64,000 nt of DNA from Zhengitettix transpicula. Taxonomy: Eukaryota > Arthropoda > Insecta > Orthoptera > Tetrigidae. Below, one piece after another: positions 11,255 through 22,085 of this stretch. Below the pieces are notes generated by a model. It was not told the origin of the DNA, searched no databases, and saw nothing but the letters and a program-made list of their open reading frames with translations. The first letter of the stretch is position 1. The number at the start of each line of letters is the position of its first letter. A program made the position numbers and the translations under genes. The DNA is taken from assembly GCA_037074705.1 (NCBI GenBank), contig CM073590.1, positions 48,520,395-48,584,394 of the forward strand, given 5' to 3'.

Positions 11255-11655
11255 TGTTTTTCCGTTCACTAGCCTTCTTCAGTTATATGTTATCCAAATA
11301 ACAATGGTCTTCTGGGAGGAATTTTAACCTACGACCTATGGATGGCTGAATTACTTCCCCTAAGTACCAACGCTCTGCCAAGAGACCTATTAGAGGAAAG
11401 TTTACAACAATTTACGATTACAACTTCAATTAAATGTTATGGAACATATATATTCATATAGAAAGCGTTATCTGAGAAGGATTTGAACCAGAAGCCTATG
11501 AATTTCATACTGAACTGTCTACCGCACTTCAAAATAAAACTGTGCTTTGCTCCGGATTTATACCAACCACCTATGGTTTGCAGAATTTCATACCCTGTAG
11601 TCCACCTCTCTGCCAAGTGAGCTATTAGACGAAAGTTTTTGACGTACTGCTATCA
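11255..11655 (-). repeat. Cluster of tRNA-like repeat units, locus A
   Basis: On the minus strand the locus contains diverged units with tRNA-like parts: a B-box-like GGTTCAAATCC (11481-11491), A-box-like segments such as TAGCTCACTTGGCAGAG (near 11608-11624), and a spacer beginning AACTTTC. The same pieces occur at 14.9-15.4 kb. At least two or three units are recognisable, each roughly 100-190 bp. The acceptor stems do not pair, so these are not functional tRNA genes; a SINE made of several tRNA-like monomers is the simplest reading. A CTGAAGAAGG hairpin motif borders the cluster at 11271-11282. Confidence 0.6.
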
Positions 11656-11868
11656 AACTTGTTTTTATATTATTTAAAGCATACTGCAGAGGGAGTGGGT
11701 TTTCAAATGTTAAAAAAATTAAAGGAAAACATTTAAGGGTATTTGTTGACAATTATCGATTTGAATTACGCAAAATATTTAGATTGAATCCTGCAAATGA
11801 TATTGGGATCCACTAGTCGAAAAAGCAATCGAATCGCTTAATCTAAGAGGTTGACTACGGTTGTACGC

Positions 11869-11950
11869 ACCATTGTATTCTGCAATACTCAAGGAGTATA
11901 TTTAAGAAGAAATACGGGATTGATGCAATAAAATTCAATGAATTTCATAG
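11869..11950 (+). repeat. Exact 82-bp direct repeat, left copy
   Basis: These 82 bases, beginning ACCATTGTATTCTGCAATAC, recur without a mismatch at 12796-12877. Flanking sequence on both sides differs between the copies. The repeat contains AATAAA and can be read as TG...CA. No coding content. Confidence 0.97.
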
Positions 11951-12795
11951 GATTGAGTAACTTAGTGGTAGTGATTGGCATAATCGAATGACTATAATCT
12001 AGCATTCGATTATTAAGGATCATTCGAAATATTGTAATGGAAAGGCGAGAACCGAATGACCATTATATTTTGAATATCGAGACTTATCAATGTTTTAACA
12101 AGCAAGTGTTACATTATTTCACCCGTAAGTCTGCACAGAAATAAATTCTTCCCCTTTACCTGAATTTCCTTCAACTTTCATAACAAATCTTCAGGGTCAA
12201 CCGCAAAGAGGGCAGTAATCGATTCAGATACCTCAGTACTTATAAATAATTTCGAACCATGACCTTCAACAGGAAAATATTTAATCTATATACTAAAAAA
12301 ATATGTATATTTGTATGTATATATGTACGTATTAACGTTAATTTCTATTCAAATTCATATGTGTGGACAGATTGCAACAAAAATCGGTACACATATTCCT
12401 CAAAACACGAGAAACTGTACTGTGGGGGTGAGAAACCCAAAGCATAAATTTAGAAAGAATTATAATAGGAAAATGTGATCATTTTGTCTTAAATTACTAC
12501 GCGACAATATGCCATAACGTCACGCCAGACAGCGACGTTACTACTCGACGAACAAATGAATTAGTTCTTTTTCCCGTAATGAAATAAAGCAGAAATATTT
12601 TTATTGCATAAAATGCATAACTTTATTTTTATTATTAATACTCCATCGAATTATAATACAAAAACAACACCAAATACTTTACGAACCTTGCGGAAATTGA
12701 AAGTTAATTTTCAATATGACGACTATTTGTTTACATTGTGAATCTAGCAAACAATTTCATCAATTTAACCTTCTGTAATGTCTGAAGTCTGAGGG
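11951..12795. other. Unannotated segment between the 82-bp repeats
   Basis: 845 bp of AT-rich DNA framed by the exact direct repeats. A 62-codon frame at 12259-12447 (plus) has no recognisable motif. If the repeats are tiny LTRs this would be the interior, but no primer-binding site or polypurine tract was identified. Confidence 0.45.
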
Positions 12796-12877
12796 ACCAT
12801 TGTATTCTGCAATACTCAAGGAGTATATTTAAGAAGAAATACGGGATTGATGCAATAAAATTCAATGAATTTCATAG
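12796..12877 (+). repeat. Exact 82-bp direct repeat, right copy
   Basis: Identical to 11869-11950; start-to-start distance is 927 bp. Confidence 0.97.
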
Positions 12878-14021
12878 CTGTTAAATTAATGCACTATCGT
12901 TTGAAAGTATGTACGAAACTAGGAACATTTAGATTTACGTTAAGTCACATATTGAGTAAATACTTTTCTGGTTTATACAAATACGTACACGGGCAACGCC
13001 GGACACCCAGCTTTTAAGGAATAAAGTTGGTCTCCATTTCCGTTGTTTATGGAAAAAAACTATATTCCCTATAAATGAATTTACTAATGCTGAATTGTCA
13101 AATTCCATGCTACTTGTGATCATTTTAAGTACAGGTCGACTACAATTTAATTACATATTAATTCTTAGTTTTGTAAATAAATTTCGATATATGTTAAATT
13201 AAATAAACTTGTTTTCACCAGCATAATCTGTAATTGTATTTTCTTTATGGAACGATGAAATTAGCAGAAACGTTTCTCGGGTATTCCATATTATATGTTA
13301 GGAGAAAAGTAAAGTAAGAAAGATTAAATTGAATTGGGTGAGTGAGTTATTGTAGAAGAGGTAGGAAATACGATAGTTCCAAAGTTTCGAGCAGTAAAAT
13401 CTCTTTGTCTTCAAGGCAAGGAGGAATGAAAATCTGAGCTGGACCCACTAGTCCGAGCACCCCTCGGATAAATAAATCTAATAAAGGAAGTCAATTTCAG
13501 GTATCAATGCCCTTAGCAACTGACTGAGGAAATGTAGGATTTATCGCTAAATTTGCCAAAATGAAAATAACAGTGGCTGAAACGATTCAGTTTACAAGCG
13601 ACCTTTTACCTTTCTCTGTCCGGAATGAATTAACTATATTACAGAAGTGCAAGAAAAATTAATAATTGTTGTGAAGCTGCTTCGGCTAAAAATTTAATTA
13701 AAATTAAATTATGTTCGTGAATCAGAGAGAGTGTTGGCAGATGACTTTAATTTTATACAAAAGCCATTTTTCGTGCTTGTCACAAATCACCAAAGATACT
13801 TGGATGTACGAGCGGTCAATTTAATATTAAATCATTCTATTATTACATTCACTCGATAATTCAAGTCATTCGATTATGCTTATCGCTACTTGAAGGTTAC
13901 CTTACGCGAATATTTCGCTACGCTGTATCTATTAAATCAGCCAAACTCGCAAGAGTCTGTCGTCGAAGAGTAACGTCTGTGTCCGTTGACGATACGTTAC
14001 ATAATAAGAAAAAAGGAAGCT
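12878..14021. other. Unannotated stretch
   Basis: Mostly AT-rich. Around 12990-13015 the sequence ACGGGCAACGCCGGACACCC resembles a hairpin-plus-tail sequence also seen near 35830, a possible transposon terminus. No coding region is supported. Confidence 0.4.
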
Positions 14022-14512
14022 TGCGAGGGCTGTTCTCTTGCAGATGAGCCTTTCCAGAGAGCTCTAGAGGGATGCCTTCTTCTCTCTCTGGTTTTTTGAA
14101 GTAAGGTTCCCACAAGGACTTCGGCCTGTTTTGAGAGGTCAATGTTCCGGGGTCACAGACCTTTGGCATACGGTAAGAGTTGTCCGCTATTTCTATTGGA
14201 ATAGTCGGCCAGCTTCCTCCTAAACTGGTCAAGGCACGGAGAGGAGAATGCTGAAACCACACTCCTCTCCTGCCATTCGAAGGGCGCGGGACAAGTACCA
14301 ATTGCACGACCTACCAGATGCAGGTTTTCTAGGGTTTTACATTACTTTTAGGCGAATTGCAAGGTAGGGTCCTTAAACAATAGCCCGTGGGCCCTAGTTA
14401 ACCCTTGGCTACCTTCCTCTACCCTTCCGCATCTCCCCTTTCAAATCCCTTCCTATGATATTAAAGGGGAGTTGCAACCACGTGGATTACCCTCATGTAG
14501 CCTGTTACCCCA
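14022..14512 (+). repeat. R-family retroposon, copy 3
   Basis: Nearly full-length copy starting TTGCGAGGGCTGTTCTCTTG and ending GTAGCCTGTTACCCC followed by a short A run. It carries the CTTCGGCCTG, GGGCCCTAGTTAACCC and AGGGGAGTTGCAACC blocks. The 129-codon minus-strand frame 13918-14307 lies mostly in it and is not regarded as a gene. Confidence 0.85.
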
Positions 14513-14904
14513 AAAACAATGAATAATGGTTGATCCTCAAAGCACCATGAATATGCGAAAAGTCTCTCTTATATCGATCTTTCTGGTGACCTTCATGGAT
14601 CACAAAATATCTGGAATGGTCCAGACATTTACATGTTCAGAAATATTTTAAATTTATGGAGCCATCTAGTCCGCACTTCGCAGGCACAGATCCACACCTC
14701 ATGTAAAACCGAGTATCCGTATTTTTGACCTTTATGCTCAGATTCTAGGGGTTATTTCTCCGACAAACTAGCGCCTAGTCAGATAAGTTAATAATATCTC
14801 TAATGAATAGAAACAAATTTATTAAGTAATTAATATATAATTACGCGGCCAGTTGAACTACCAGAGGAGACATATTGCTACTATTACTGTAGTTATATAT
14901 TATG

Positions 14905-15445
14905 AAACATACATTTCAAATAACAATTGTCGTTTTTAACGGATTTGAAACCAGCGACTTGTGGACCCGTGGTGTTACATCCTCCACAGTCCACCGCTCT
15001 ACCAACTGAGCTATAAGAGGAAGTATTACGATAAGCGGAATTATTTCCACGTCTTTACAACATAACCGCAATTAAATGTTATCATATATCAAATAAAAAT
15101 TCTCCTCTAGACCGGATTTGAACCAGCATGAATTAAATGCGCTACACTGGAACTGAGCTACCAGAGGAAAGTTTTTGACAAATAAATATTATAACATGAA
15201 ATAAATTTTATGGAGACTTCCTGTGGTGACAGCCTCAGATCACAGAGGTCCCGGGTTCTAATACCGGCGAGAACATGGATGGTTGTGCGTGTGAGAGAAA
15301 CTCTCGTCTATTACTCCCTCAACAAGCTAAATTGAGTGGCTAATGACCTGAGATGACGATGCGACTGTAAATAAAAGAATAAAAAAATTACAAATTCAAA
15401 TAAAAATTGAAGTATGGATCGGATTTGAACCAGGAACCTATGTTA
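14905..15445 (-). repeat. Cluster of tRNA-like repeat units, locus B
   Basis: Read on the minus strand, the most complete unit (about 15025-14940) has TAGCTCAGTTGGTAGAGCGG, an excellent A-box and D-arm, and a B-box-like GGTTTCAAATCC, but the anticodon arm is expanded and the acceptor stems do not match. A second unit (about 15175-15110) has TAGCTCAGTT and a perfect B-box GGTTCAAATCC. A third partial unit ends near 15415. Spacers share AATTAAATGTTAT and AAATAAAAATT. A SINE (15222-15378) interrupts the cluster. This is a multimeric tRNA-like repeat, not a working tRNA gene. Confidence 0.65.
15222..15378 (+). repeat. tRNA-derived SINE, copy 3
   Basis: Head CCTGTGGTGACAGCC, with part of the A-box region deleted, then CATCACAGAGGTCCCGGG and a decayed B box (GGGTTCTAAT). 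The body contains AGAGAAACTCTCGTC as in the copy at 30.8 kb and ends in CTGTAAATAAAAG. It lies inside the tRNA-like cluster of locus B. Confidence 0.8.
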
Positions 15446-15639
15446 TCGTGATTAGTGAACATACTTCTAGAAAAAGGTGACTATCTTCATGGTTATAAAT
15501 CCACTTTCTAATTATATTTCTTGATAATTTATTATCATATGTCATCGTAAAAGATTTACTTAGAGTAAGCGCTTTAACCAATTGCGTGAATAGTTGATTT
15601 TTATATGTAGAATATTATCCAATTTTATAAGTGGCGATT
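15445..15639. other. Unannotated stretch
   Basis: Nothing supportable seen; AT-rich. Confidence 0.5.
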
Positions 15640-15760
15640 ACCAAAAATTTTGAAAATGAAAAATTTACGTTTGGTTTGAAAATTAATAATGAGAGATAGT
15701 CAAATACAGACATAAGAAGTGATGATATATTCACCAGAAGTGTGGTAGTTTTTGATCGAT
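15640..15760 (+). repeat. Foldback family F, half element
   Basis: Matches the left arm of family F: TTGAAAATTAATAATGAGAG, then GATAGTCAAATACAGAC and AAGAAGTGATGATATA. The AAACGTT-bearing part is degenerate here and no right arm follows. Related copies are at 24955, 37170, 39623 (inverted), 48096 and 58118. Confidence 0.75.
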
Positions 15761-16059
15761 TTTTATAAATGTTTCTGTTGTTATATAAAATTGAAAATTA
15801 ATAATCGAACATTTCCAAGAAAACGTATGGACAACGAATTGCCAACGCCGATGAACATTTGAACTTAATTTCTAGTCTTCCATGTAAATTTCCTGGTGTT
15901 TCTTTTATAGTACCCATTCTATTAATCTGATAGTCTCCTCCAGTGAGTGAACTCATCAGCTTGTATCTTGTTAAAAAGAAGCTCGTGGAGGCCCGGCTAT
16001 CGATAAGACCGTGACTAGATAATGAGTCTGGATTAAGTAAGATGGCAGTGATGCCTCTA

Positions 16060-16440
16060 TAAATTTGAGGCACGTGAGCCGCGAGGGCGTGACAAGTCTA
16101 TCCCGAGGGCTAATAGCGGCCGCCTCCAACGCCTCAATTAAAGTTCCAGCAGCTCGCCCTGTCCGTGTTCACGTATGCTAATGGCCACGGCCACCTGTAA
16201 GTGCTCCTGGCTCTAATGACGTGTCAAGTGCAGCTGCAGGGATCAAGATACAAGCTGCAGCTACAGCACCCGCTGACCCGCCTACCGACCACACTGCAAC
16301 CTTGCCGCATTAATATTCATGATTCCCCGACCTCTATTAATAAATCTTTCCAAGTAAATGAGCACTCCACCTCTCTTCACAACTAGTCTCTGAGAACTAC
16401 TAGCCAACTACTTTTCTTTCCAGTCGTGACTTAACTTCTC
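16060..16440. other. GC-rich non-repeat block, candidate regulatory DNA
   Basis: A sharp local rise in GC in AT-rich DNA, with clustered motifs such as GGCCACGGCCACCTG, CAGCTGCAGGG and AAGCTGCAGCTACAG (several E-box-like CANNTG) and TTAATATTCATGA. No other copy in the window and no convincing codon structure in the overlapping frames at 15798-16073 and 16201-16386. Candidate conserved non-coding or enhancer DNA; not demonstrated. Confidence 0.4.
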
Positions 16441-16842
16441 CCACGCAAGTCAAGGTGATACCTGCCTACATTAAACAGCGAAATAGAATTTTACGGTGCA
16501 ATTATTCTATCAGATGGATAAACGGTCGTTGATAAATATCTTGGCTCTGGAGTTACAAGTAAGACAACTGGCACCGCAGGCCAGAATGTCGCTGATCAAA
16601 TCTCCGGTACCGTAATTTTCATGCATTCTTTGGGTATAAATTATGATACGTTACAAAAATTTGCGTATACCGTCGTACTTTCAATATTATTATAAAAATT
16701 CAGCTGTTACAGAATCATACCAAAATACTTAAATAGAGACCCACCCTGGACAATAACAGAGCAAAAAATCTGTTAAAAAATTCTGCCATAATCCTCTCAA
16801 TTGTATCGTCGGCTTTTCCAGTCAGTTTTTTTTCGAGGTGTA
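16441..16842. other. Unannotated stretch
   Basis: No feature supported between the GC-rich block and the R copy. Confidence 0.45.
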
Positions 16843-17345
16843 TACAGGCTATGTATAGGGTAATCCACATAGGGGCAACTCCCCTCTTATAGCATAGGAA
16901 AAGGATCGGAAAAGGGGGATGCGGAAGGGTAGAGGAAGGTAGCAAAGGGTTAACTAGGGCCCCCGGGCTATGGTTTAAGGATCCTACCCGGCAATTCGCC
17001 TAAAAGTTATGCAGGGAAAACGCTAGAAAAACCTGCATCAGGTAAATCGGGAATTTGGTACTTTTCCCACGCCCTTCCGATGGTGGGAGAGGGGTTTGCT
17101 GTGGGGTCGCAGCTTTCCCCTCTCCGCGCCTTGACCAGTTTAGGAGGCAGCTAGCCGACTATTACAATAGGAATAGCGGACAACTCTTACTGTATGCCCA
17201 AGGTCTGCGAGCCCGGAACATACCATACACCTCTCAAAACAGGCCGAGGTGCCTCGGCAAGTGGGAAACTTAGTTAAAAAAATCAGAGAGATGTGAAGGC
17301 ATCCCCAAAGGAAGCCACCACCAGAGCTCTCTGGGAATCCGAAAG
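16843..17345 (-). repeat. R-family retroposon, copy 4
   Basis: Full-length-like copy in reverse orientation, starting ACAGGCTATGTATAGGGTAA after a T-rich tract (the complement of the A tail). It carries GGGTTAACTAGGGCCCCCG, CGACCAGTTT-type and CCGAGGTGCCTCGG blocks. The 72-codon frame at 17055-17273 lies entirely inside it. Confidence 0.85.
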
Positions 17346-17557
17346 TTTCGTCTATAAACTTCGAGACATTTCTTAAATTATATGTACTGTCAACTCGTGG
17401 ATTCGAAAATCGGTAATTATTGCCCCTCGGTTAAAGTTGACTAATAAATAACATTTTAATGCATTTTATGTATTAATGGAAACAGAAAATTAGAACATAA
17501 TTCAATAGAATTTGCCTTGGTTTTAAATTATATTGTTCTGAAAATTTTATACTGTAA

Positions 17558-17560
<3 letters not shown>

Positions 17561-17607
<47 letters not shown>
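17561..17607. repeat. (TA)n microsatellite
   Basis: About 21 uninterrupted TA units followed by ATATT, bordering LTR-like element W. Confidence 0.97.
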
Positions 17608-17608
<1 letters not shown>

Positions 17609-18538
17609 GTAATGAATACTCTTTGAAATTGTGAATTTCTTTGAGATACTTAATAATTATCACTGCCGAAACGGTTATCGCTGTGAAAGAGGAGATTGTT
17701 GTTGAAGGAGTCTTCTTCGCTTGATTGTTGATCGTTTTTAAGGATAGTTTTCTTTTTGAATTTGGATATTAGACAAATATAAATGAAGTTATAAAATTTT
17801 AATTTCCGAAGTTTTTGTATAAGAACAGAGGACCTGGACAACAGCGGAGATCGCAGGACGACAAAGCGATCGCAAGGGACGACACCATTGTAAGCTGGAT
17901 GTGTTCAGTTATTAAAGCAAACACCATTAATTCAGGGAAACCACAAAATGATTATTACTTATTTTAAAAAAATTCATTGGCTATTCTAAGCATTTTTATA
18001 CCCCCACAATGCCCTGAGAGAAAGACTCATATATTTAATAAACATTGTTAAGTCATCATTGTTATAGAGATATATGTAATGAAAGGATTTTCTAAACTAG
18101 TAAATTCACTTCAATATTTTGTAATATTTTATAAAGCTTGTTATTTCATTTCGGGTTCGTATTACTGTTTGAGGTCAGATAGGTGACCCTGAAGATATCA
18201 AGAAACTCATTAAAGCAGTGGAATTCATGTATAAAAATTAATAAAAATGAAACTGTAATAAATTTTCTGTATTTGAAATTGAATTTCTGAGTAATCTTTT
18301 TATTTTTTAAATCCGTCTGTGGATCATATTTCATTTTTAATTAATTGTTTTAAACGAATATTAAATATCAAATATTTATTTAACACATTAATTGACGCAA
18401 TAACAAGGGATTATCTAATAAAAATAATTGTAAATTCATTTAAAGATTATTACATTTTATTAATCTAAAATTCTTAATTTGTTTATTACATTAATTGGCA
18501 CCACATCATGGAGCTTAGATTTCTCCTAATTGGTTATC

Positions 18539-18541
<3 letters not shown>
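17608..18541 (-). mobile_element. (TA)n-bounded LTR-like element, copy W
   Basis: 934 bp between two (TA)n tracts. Plus-strand ends are TGTAATGAATAC and GGTTATCACA, so the minus-strand reading starts TGTGATAACC and ends ATTACA. Near the minus-strand start, GTGCCAATTAATGTAATAA matches copy X (GAAGCCATTAATGTAATAA). A decayed TCTTCAGGGTC segment near 18190-18200 may correspond to the shared internal block. Its length is almost the same as copy Z (938 bp). No coding capacity is evident; frames at 17650-17841 and 18146-18334 look fortuitous. Confidence 0.6.

Positions 18542-18587
<46 letters not shown>
18542..18587. repeat. (TA)n microsatellite
   Basis: About 23 TA units at the other end of LTR-like element W. 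Confidence 0.98.
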
Positions 18588-18592
<5 letters not shown>

Positions 18593-18879
18593 AGAATGCT
18601 AAGAATTAAAATCAGTTTAGTACATGTCTTGTATTTATTTATTTAATTATTAACTGGTTTGATCTGTCGCTTCAAGAACATCTTTTCCGGAATTTCGTGA
18701 AAATGGGATCCATTCTGTTAATGCGGAAACTGTATTCAAAGGTTCCTTTGCTTTAATATCAGTCCTCTCAAAGGAGACGCTTTGTTTAGGTAAATAGCGG
18801 AGATTAAAATAAGGAAAAAGTATATTATTTAAACTATAAAAAGCCAGAATGTAGTTTTGGGTTTGGCACATCTGTTGGT

Positions 18880-18882
<3 letters not shown>

Positions 18883-18931
<49 letters not shown>
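18883..18931. repeat. (TA)n microsatellite
   Basis: About 24 TA units, third long TA tract within 1.4 kb. Confidence 0.98.
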
Positions 18932-18934
<3 letters not shown>

Positions 18935-20246
18935 GGGGGAAGTAATAAGTATAAAACCTAATCAAGTTAGTTTCATGAGGGATAGTATTGAGAACATTAT
19001 AGAAGAGCTGAATTAGAACGTCCGTTGAAATTATCGTGCAAAGTGCACAAATAGGGATGAGGTAGGTTTTGTGTTCTGATTACGTAACTAATGCAAGTGA
19101 CCTGAGGTATAAGTTCATGTTATTTTTCTTAATATTGTATGAGTTTTAATTAAAATGTTTATTTCAAATAAACTATTTGTTAGATAACCATATTGTTTAT
19201 AATTTCTATTATATCCTAAAAAACTGTCTTAAATTTTATTAAAATATTTACCTCTTGCTTTCCACTTTGAAAAGATAAATTATAGTCTGCGATGTTTGTG
19301 AAGGACGCATGTGTGTCGAGTCAACGGGGATTGATAAGTGCGGGATGGTTGCAAACTTCTTATTAAAATCACGGTTTTGCTGCATGGCAATCGATTGCAG
19401 GTGGAGGATAAAGGTAGAAGAAAATCAAGAATTCTGCTTTGTCCGAGGCAAAACAAAATTCTTCCTGAGGTTTTACATTATATTAAGGATGCAAAGTGAA
19501 GACTTACCGGAAGACGTGAATAACTAGCAAGTATACGTACATAACCATAATACTGCTAATTCATTTTCTCCCAGCTTCTATAAAATGGTTTCTCTTTCAT
19601 CGTCTTAATATGCCTGTTCTATCTGTGATTTGTTTACTTTGTAGTTTCCAGATCAGCACTCCTTTTGCACATGGGCCATTTTATCTTCTCGGATTTTCTC
19701 GCCACTATCCCGCTTCAGATTTATTATACAATCTCTCTACTACGTCAATAATGACGTCCCTTAAACGATCTCTTCTAGTACGCAATATACTAATATGACT
19801 TGGCCTTATTTGTGTATACAAACGTGATTTTCATTGTCTGAAATACTGATCCATATGTCTATAGAAGAACACTAATGTCAAATGTCTGTTTAATAGAATC
19901 ATATTTGACGGGTAATTTGTGTATCATTGAGTTTCCTCCAAAAATGATCCACTGTTGTTTTATATTCTTCTACAAACGTCGGGTGTAAGGAAAGCAGTTC
20001 AACAAAAGTGATTCGGAAAATGGTCGACCTAAGGATGAAATTAAAGGCTTACATTTTTTTTATGTTTTTCAACACGACCTCTTCTTTGAAAAATACACAG
20101 TCCATCTTTGAAGAATACACAGCCCATCGCTTTTGCATGTACAGTATTTACAAAATCTGCGTTTGTCTCAGCTATGACTTGATCATTCAAAGCAAAATTT
20201 TGCATAGCAAGTCATTTCCTTAGATTCAGTACCATTAAATAACCGC
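18932..20246. other. Unannotated stretch
   Basis: AT-rich to moderate composition. Frames at 19309-19527, 19610-19798 and 20008-20223 (plus) show no motif that I recognise. Confidence 0.45.
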
Positions 20247-20558
20247 TTAGATGTAAATATGGTGATTTAGAAGAAATTCAAACCCATATTCTTTGATTTT
20301 AGTAGAAACCATAGAAGACGGGTGATTAAATGCATTATGGTAGTGATGAAAAAGAAATTCTTGGCCATGTGTTAACGTTTGTTCTAAACATCTGGCTTTA
20401 ATTACTTCAATAATTATGGGTAGTGTTTCTCTTGGGTGATTATTATAGCATGTTCCTGACAGTTTATGAGTAACCCAAAACACAGTGTCAAAGATTTTTT
20501 CACTTGCATCAACTAAGAAATACAACTGGGCTGCAGATAAAATAGTAGAACTCTTCAT
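20247..20558 (-). other. Unrecognised open frame, possible coding relic
   Basis: A 103-codon minus-strand frame with a fairly protein-like composition (for example IIIEVIKARCLEQTLTHG and EFLFHHYHNAFNHPSS) and little of the Lys/Asn/Ile bias typical of chance frames here. I do not recognise the family and could not extend it upstream without stops. It may be a decayed transposon or host exon; equally it could be chance. Confidence 0.25.
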
Positions 20559-21599
20559 GGACTATTTTTAAACGTGTCATCCCAAAATGCATAAATAACA
20601 GATTTTGGCATTGTATTATCAATGATTTCTAGAGACTTAGTAAACATTATTAGACATTTCTGTAACATTTACAAAAAAATTACCGTACAATCTGAAATAT
20701 GGAGTTAGACTTTTGTATTAAAAGAAGACAAGGACATCGTTTTGGATCCAAAAATGAAGTGGAAATTAATGGTAAGAAAGAATGTCAATCTCGTTTATTT
20801 TAATAAATTAAACAGAATATAGTTTTCAACAATAATCTTTGGTTTAAGGTGCAGGTTTTGGATCCTTGAAGATATAGTTGTAAGCCTCACGAAAATTTGG
20901 TTAGAATACTCTATATTTTGATAAAAATAATTGCTGCTTGGACTGGCAACAAGGGCGTGCCATGCCTCTATAACAACTGATGGTATCTTTCTCGCTGTGG
21001 ATAGCTCAGGTGTCAGGCGGGATGCATTTCGGAAGGAGCGCTCATTTTATGTGACGAGGTGTTCTTCAAATGTTACTAAAAACAATTCAGTTCTTATTTA
21101 TCCACTTTTTCCGATTATAGCTATATATTTAGTTCTATAATTTATCACTGCGATATCTTACGCTCCTTTTATTCAAATAGTTTTTGTGGAAGCCTTTTTT
21201 TTAATTGTACTGGGGGTGTGACCATTCTTGGTGATATATTCATCGAACTTGTTGAAACATAATATTATAAGAAATGAGTTTATATTCTCAACTACAATCA
21301 TTTTGATATTACTAAATATCTTAATTTTTGAAAGAATATTTAACTAATCATTCTAAATCTGTTTAGTGTGTCACGTTTACCGAAGTTGACAGGATTTTTC
21401 TGAAGCTTAGCCGTGTTCTGCTCTTTAATCTGCTATTTTATTGCCATTACCAAATTGGCAACAACAACAAAAAGCATCCATTTTGCGTGTGTTTAGGTTT
21501 TAGCAGTTTATCATGAACTTATTTGATTTTTTAACTACTCTTTTCTACATTAGTGGTAGGAAAAATGAAAATGGTGATCGTGTACAGCGATTTAAATTT
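20559..21599. other. Unannotated stretch
   Basis: No supportable gene or repeat. The 69-codon frame 20931-21140 (plus) carries no known motif. Confidence 0.45.
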
Positions 21600-22085
21600 C
21601 AGTGACATTAAATTTTGATGGTAATAGCATCGGATAAAGATCAGATGAATCTGTTTCCAAGGCATAAAAGTGAGTTCACTAACATGGTCTTCAAGCCACT
21701 GTATCACGATTCTGATGATTGTGTTACGGACAGTTATTACTAAGATGCCACCGCCTTCGGGGAAGACATCAAGTACGAAGGGATGTGCCACAGTGTGTGC
21801 TGAACGGTTTGCACATAAACAATTGTGTCTATATACCCCAGAATAGTACTCTGCCGTCAGAAGTATCACAGATCAAATACTAATTTGCTTTATACAGCGG
21901 GATGCAACCGACCTCCACATTTATTTATGAGGCGTGGACGTCCGAAACCTTGTCGCCTACATCTGGTTTCACCGTCCTTTACCGCTTTCCATAGACGCTC
22001 ACGACAGTAGACGCTAACAGCCGACCAGATCCTCCATTTCCAACATGAACGTTCCGGGGCGCCACGCGGCAACAATCGTATCGAA
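21600..22085 (-). pseudogene. Tc1-like transposase relic
   Basis: On the minus strand, ERLWKAVKDGETRCRRQGFG followed by RPRL resembles the N-terminal DNA-binding region of Tc1-type transposases, which commonly carry a G-R-P-R motif. Further on come HPFVLDVFPEGGGILV, then VIQWLEDHVSELTFMPW, then after a frame change DSSDLYPM, which parallels the catalytic tail W-P-x-x-S-P-D-L-N-P-I. Most of the middle is missing and the catalytic DNARPH box is degraded to VRNTIIR. Old, internally deleted, with several frame breaks. Terminal inverted repeats were not found. Confidence 0.5.

Noticed and set aside
11965..13895. Possible transposon with ends AGCATAATCGAATGAC-like at 11970 and its reverse complement at about 13860
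   Set aside because: Only about 20 bp of imperfect match, simple sequence, no target duplication.
14940..15025. Minus-strand tRNA gene with TAGCTCAGTTGGTAGAGC and GGTTTCAAATCC
   Set aside because: Anticodon arm expanded, acceptor stems do not pair and the same unit is repeated in a cluster; read as a tRNA-like repeat.
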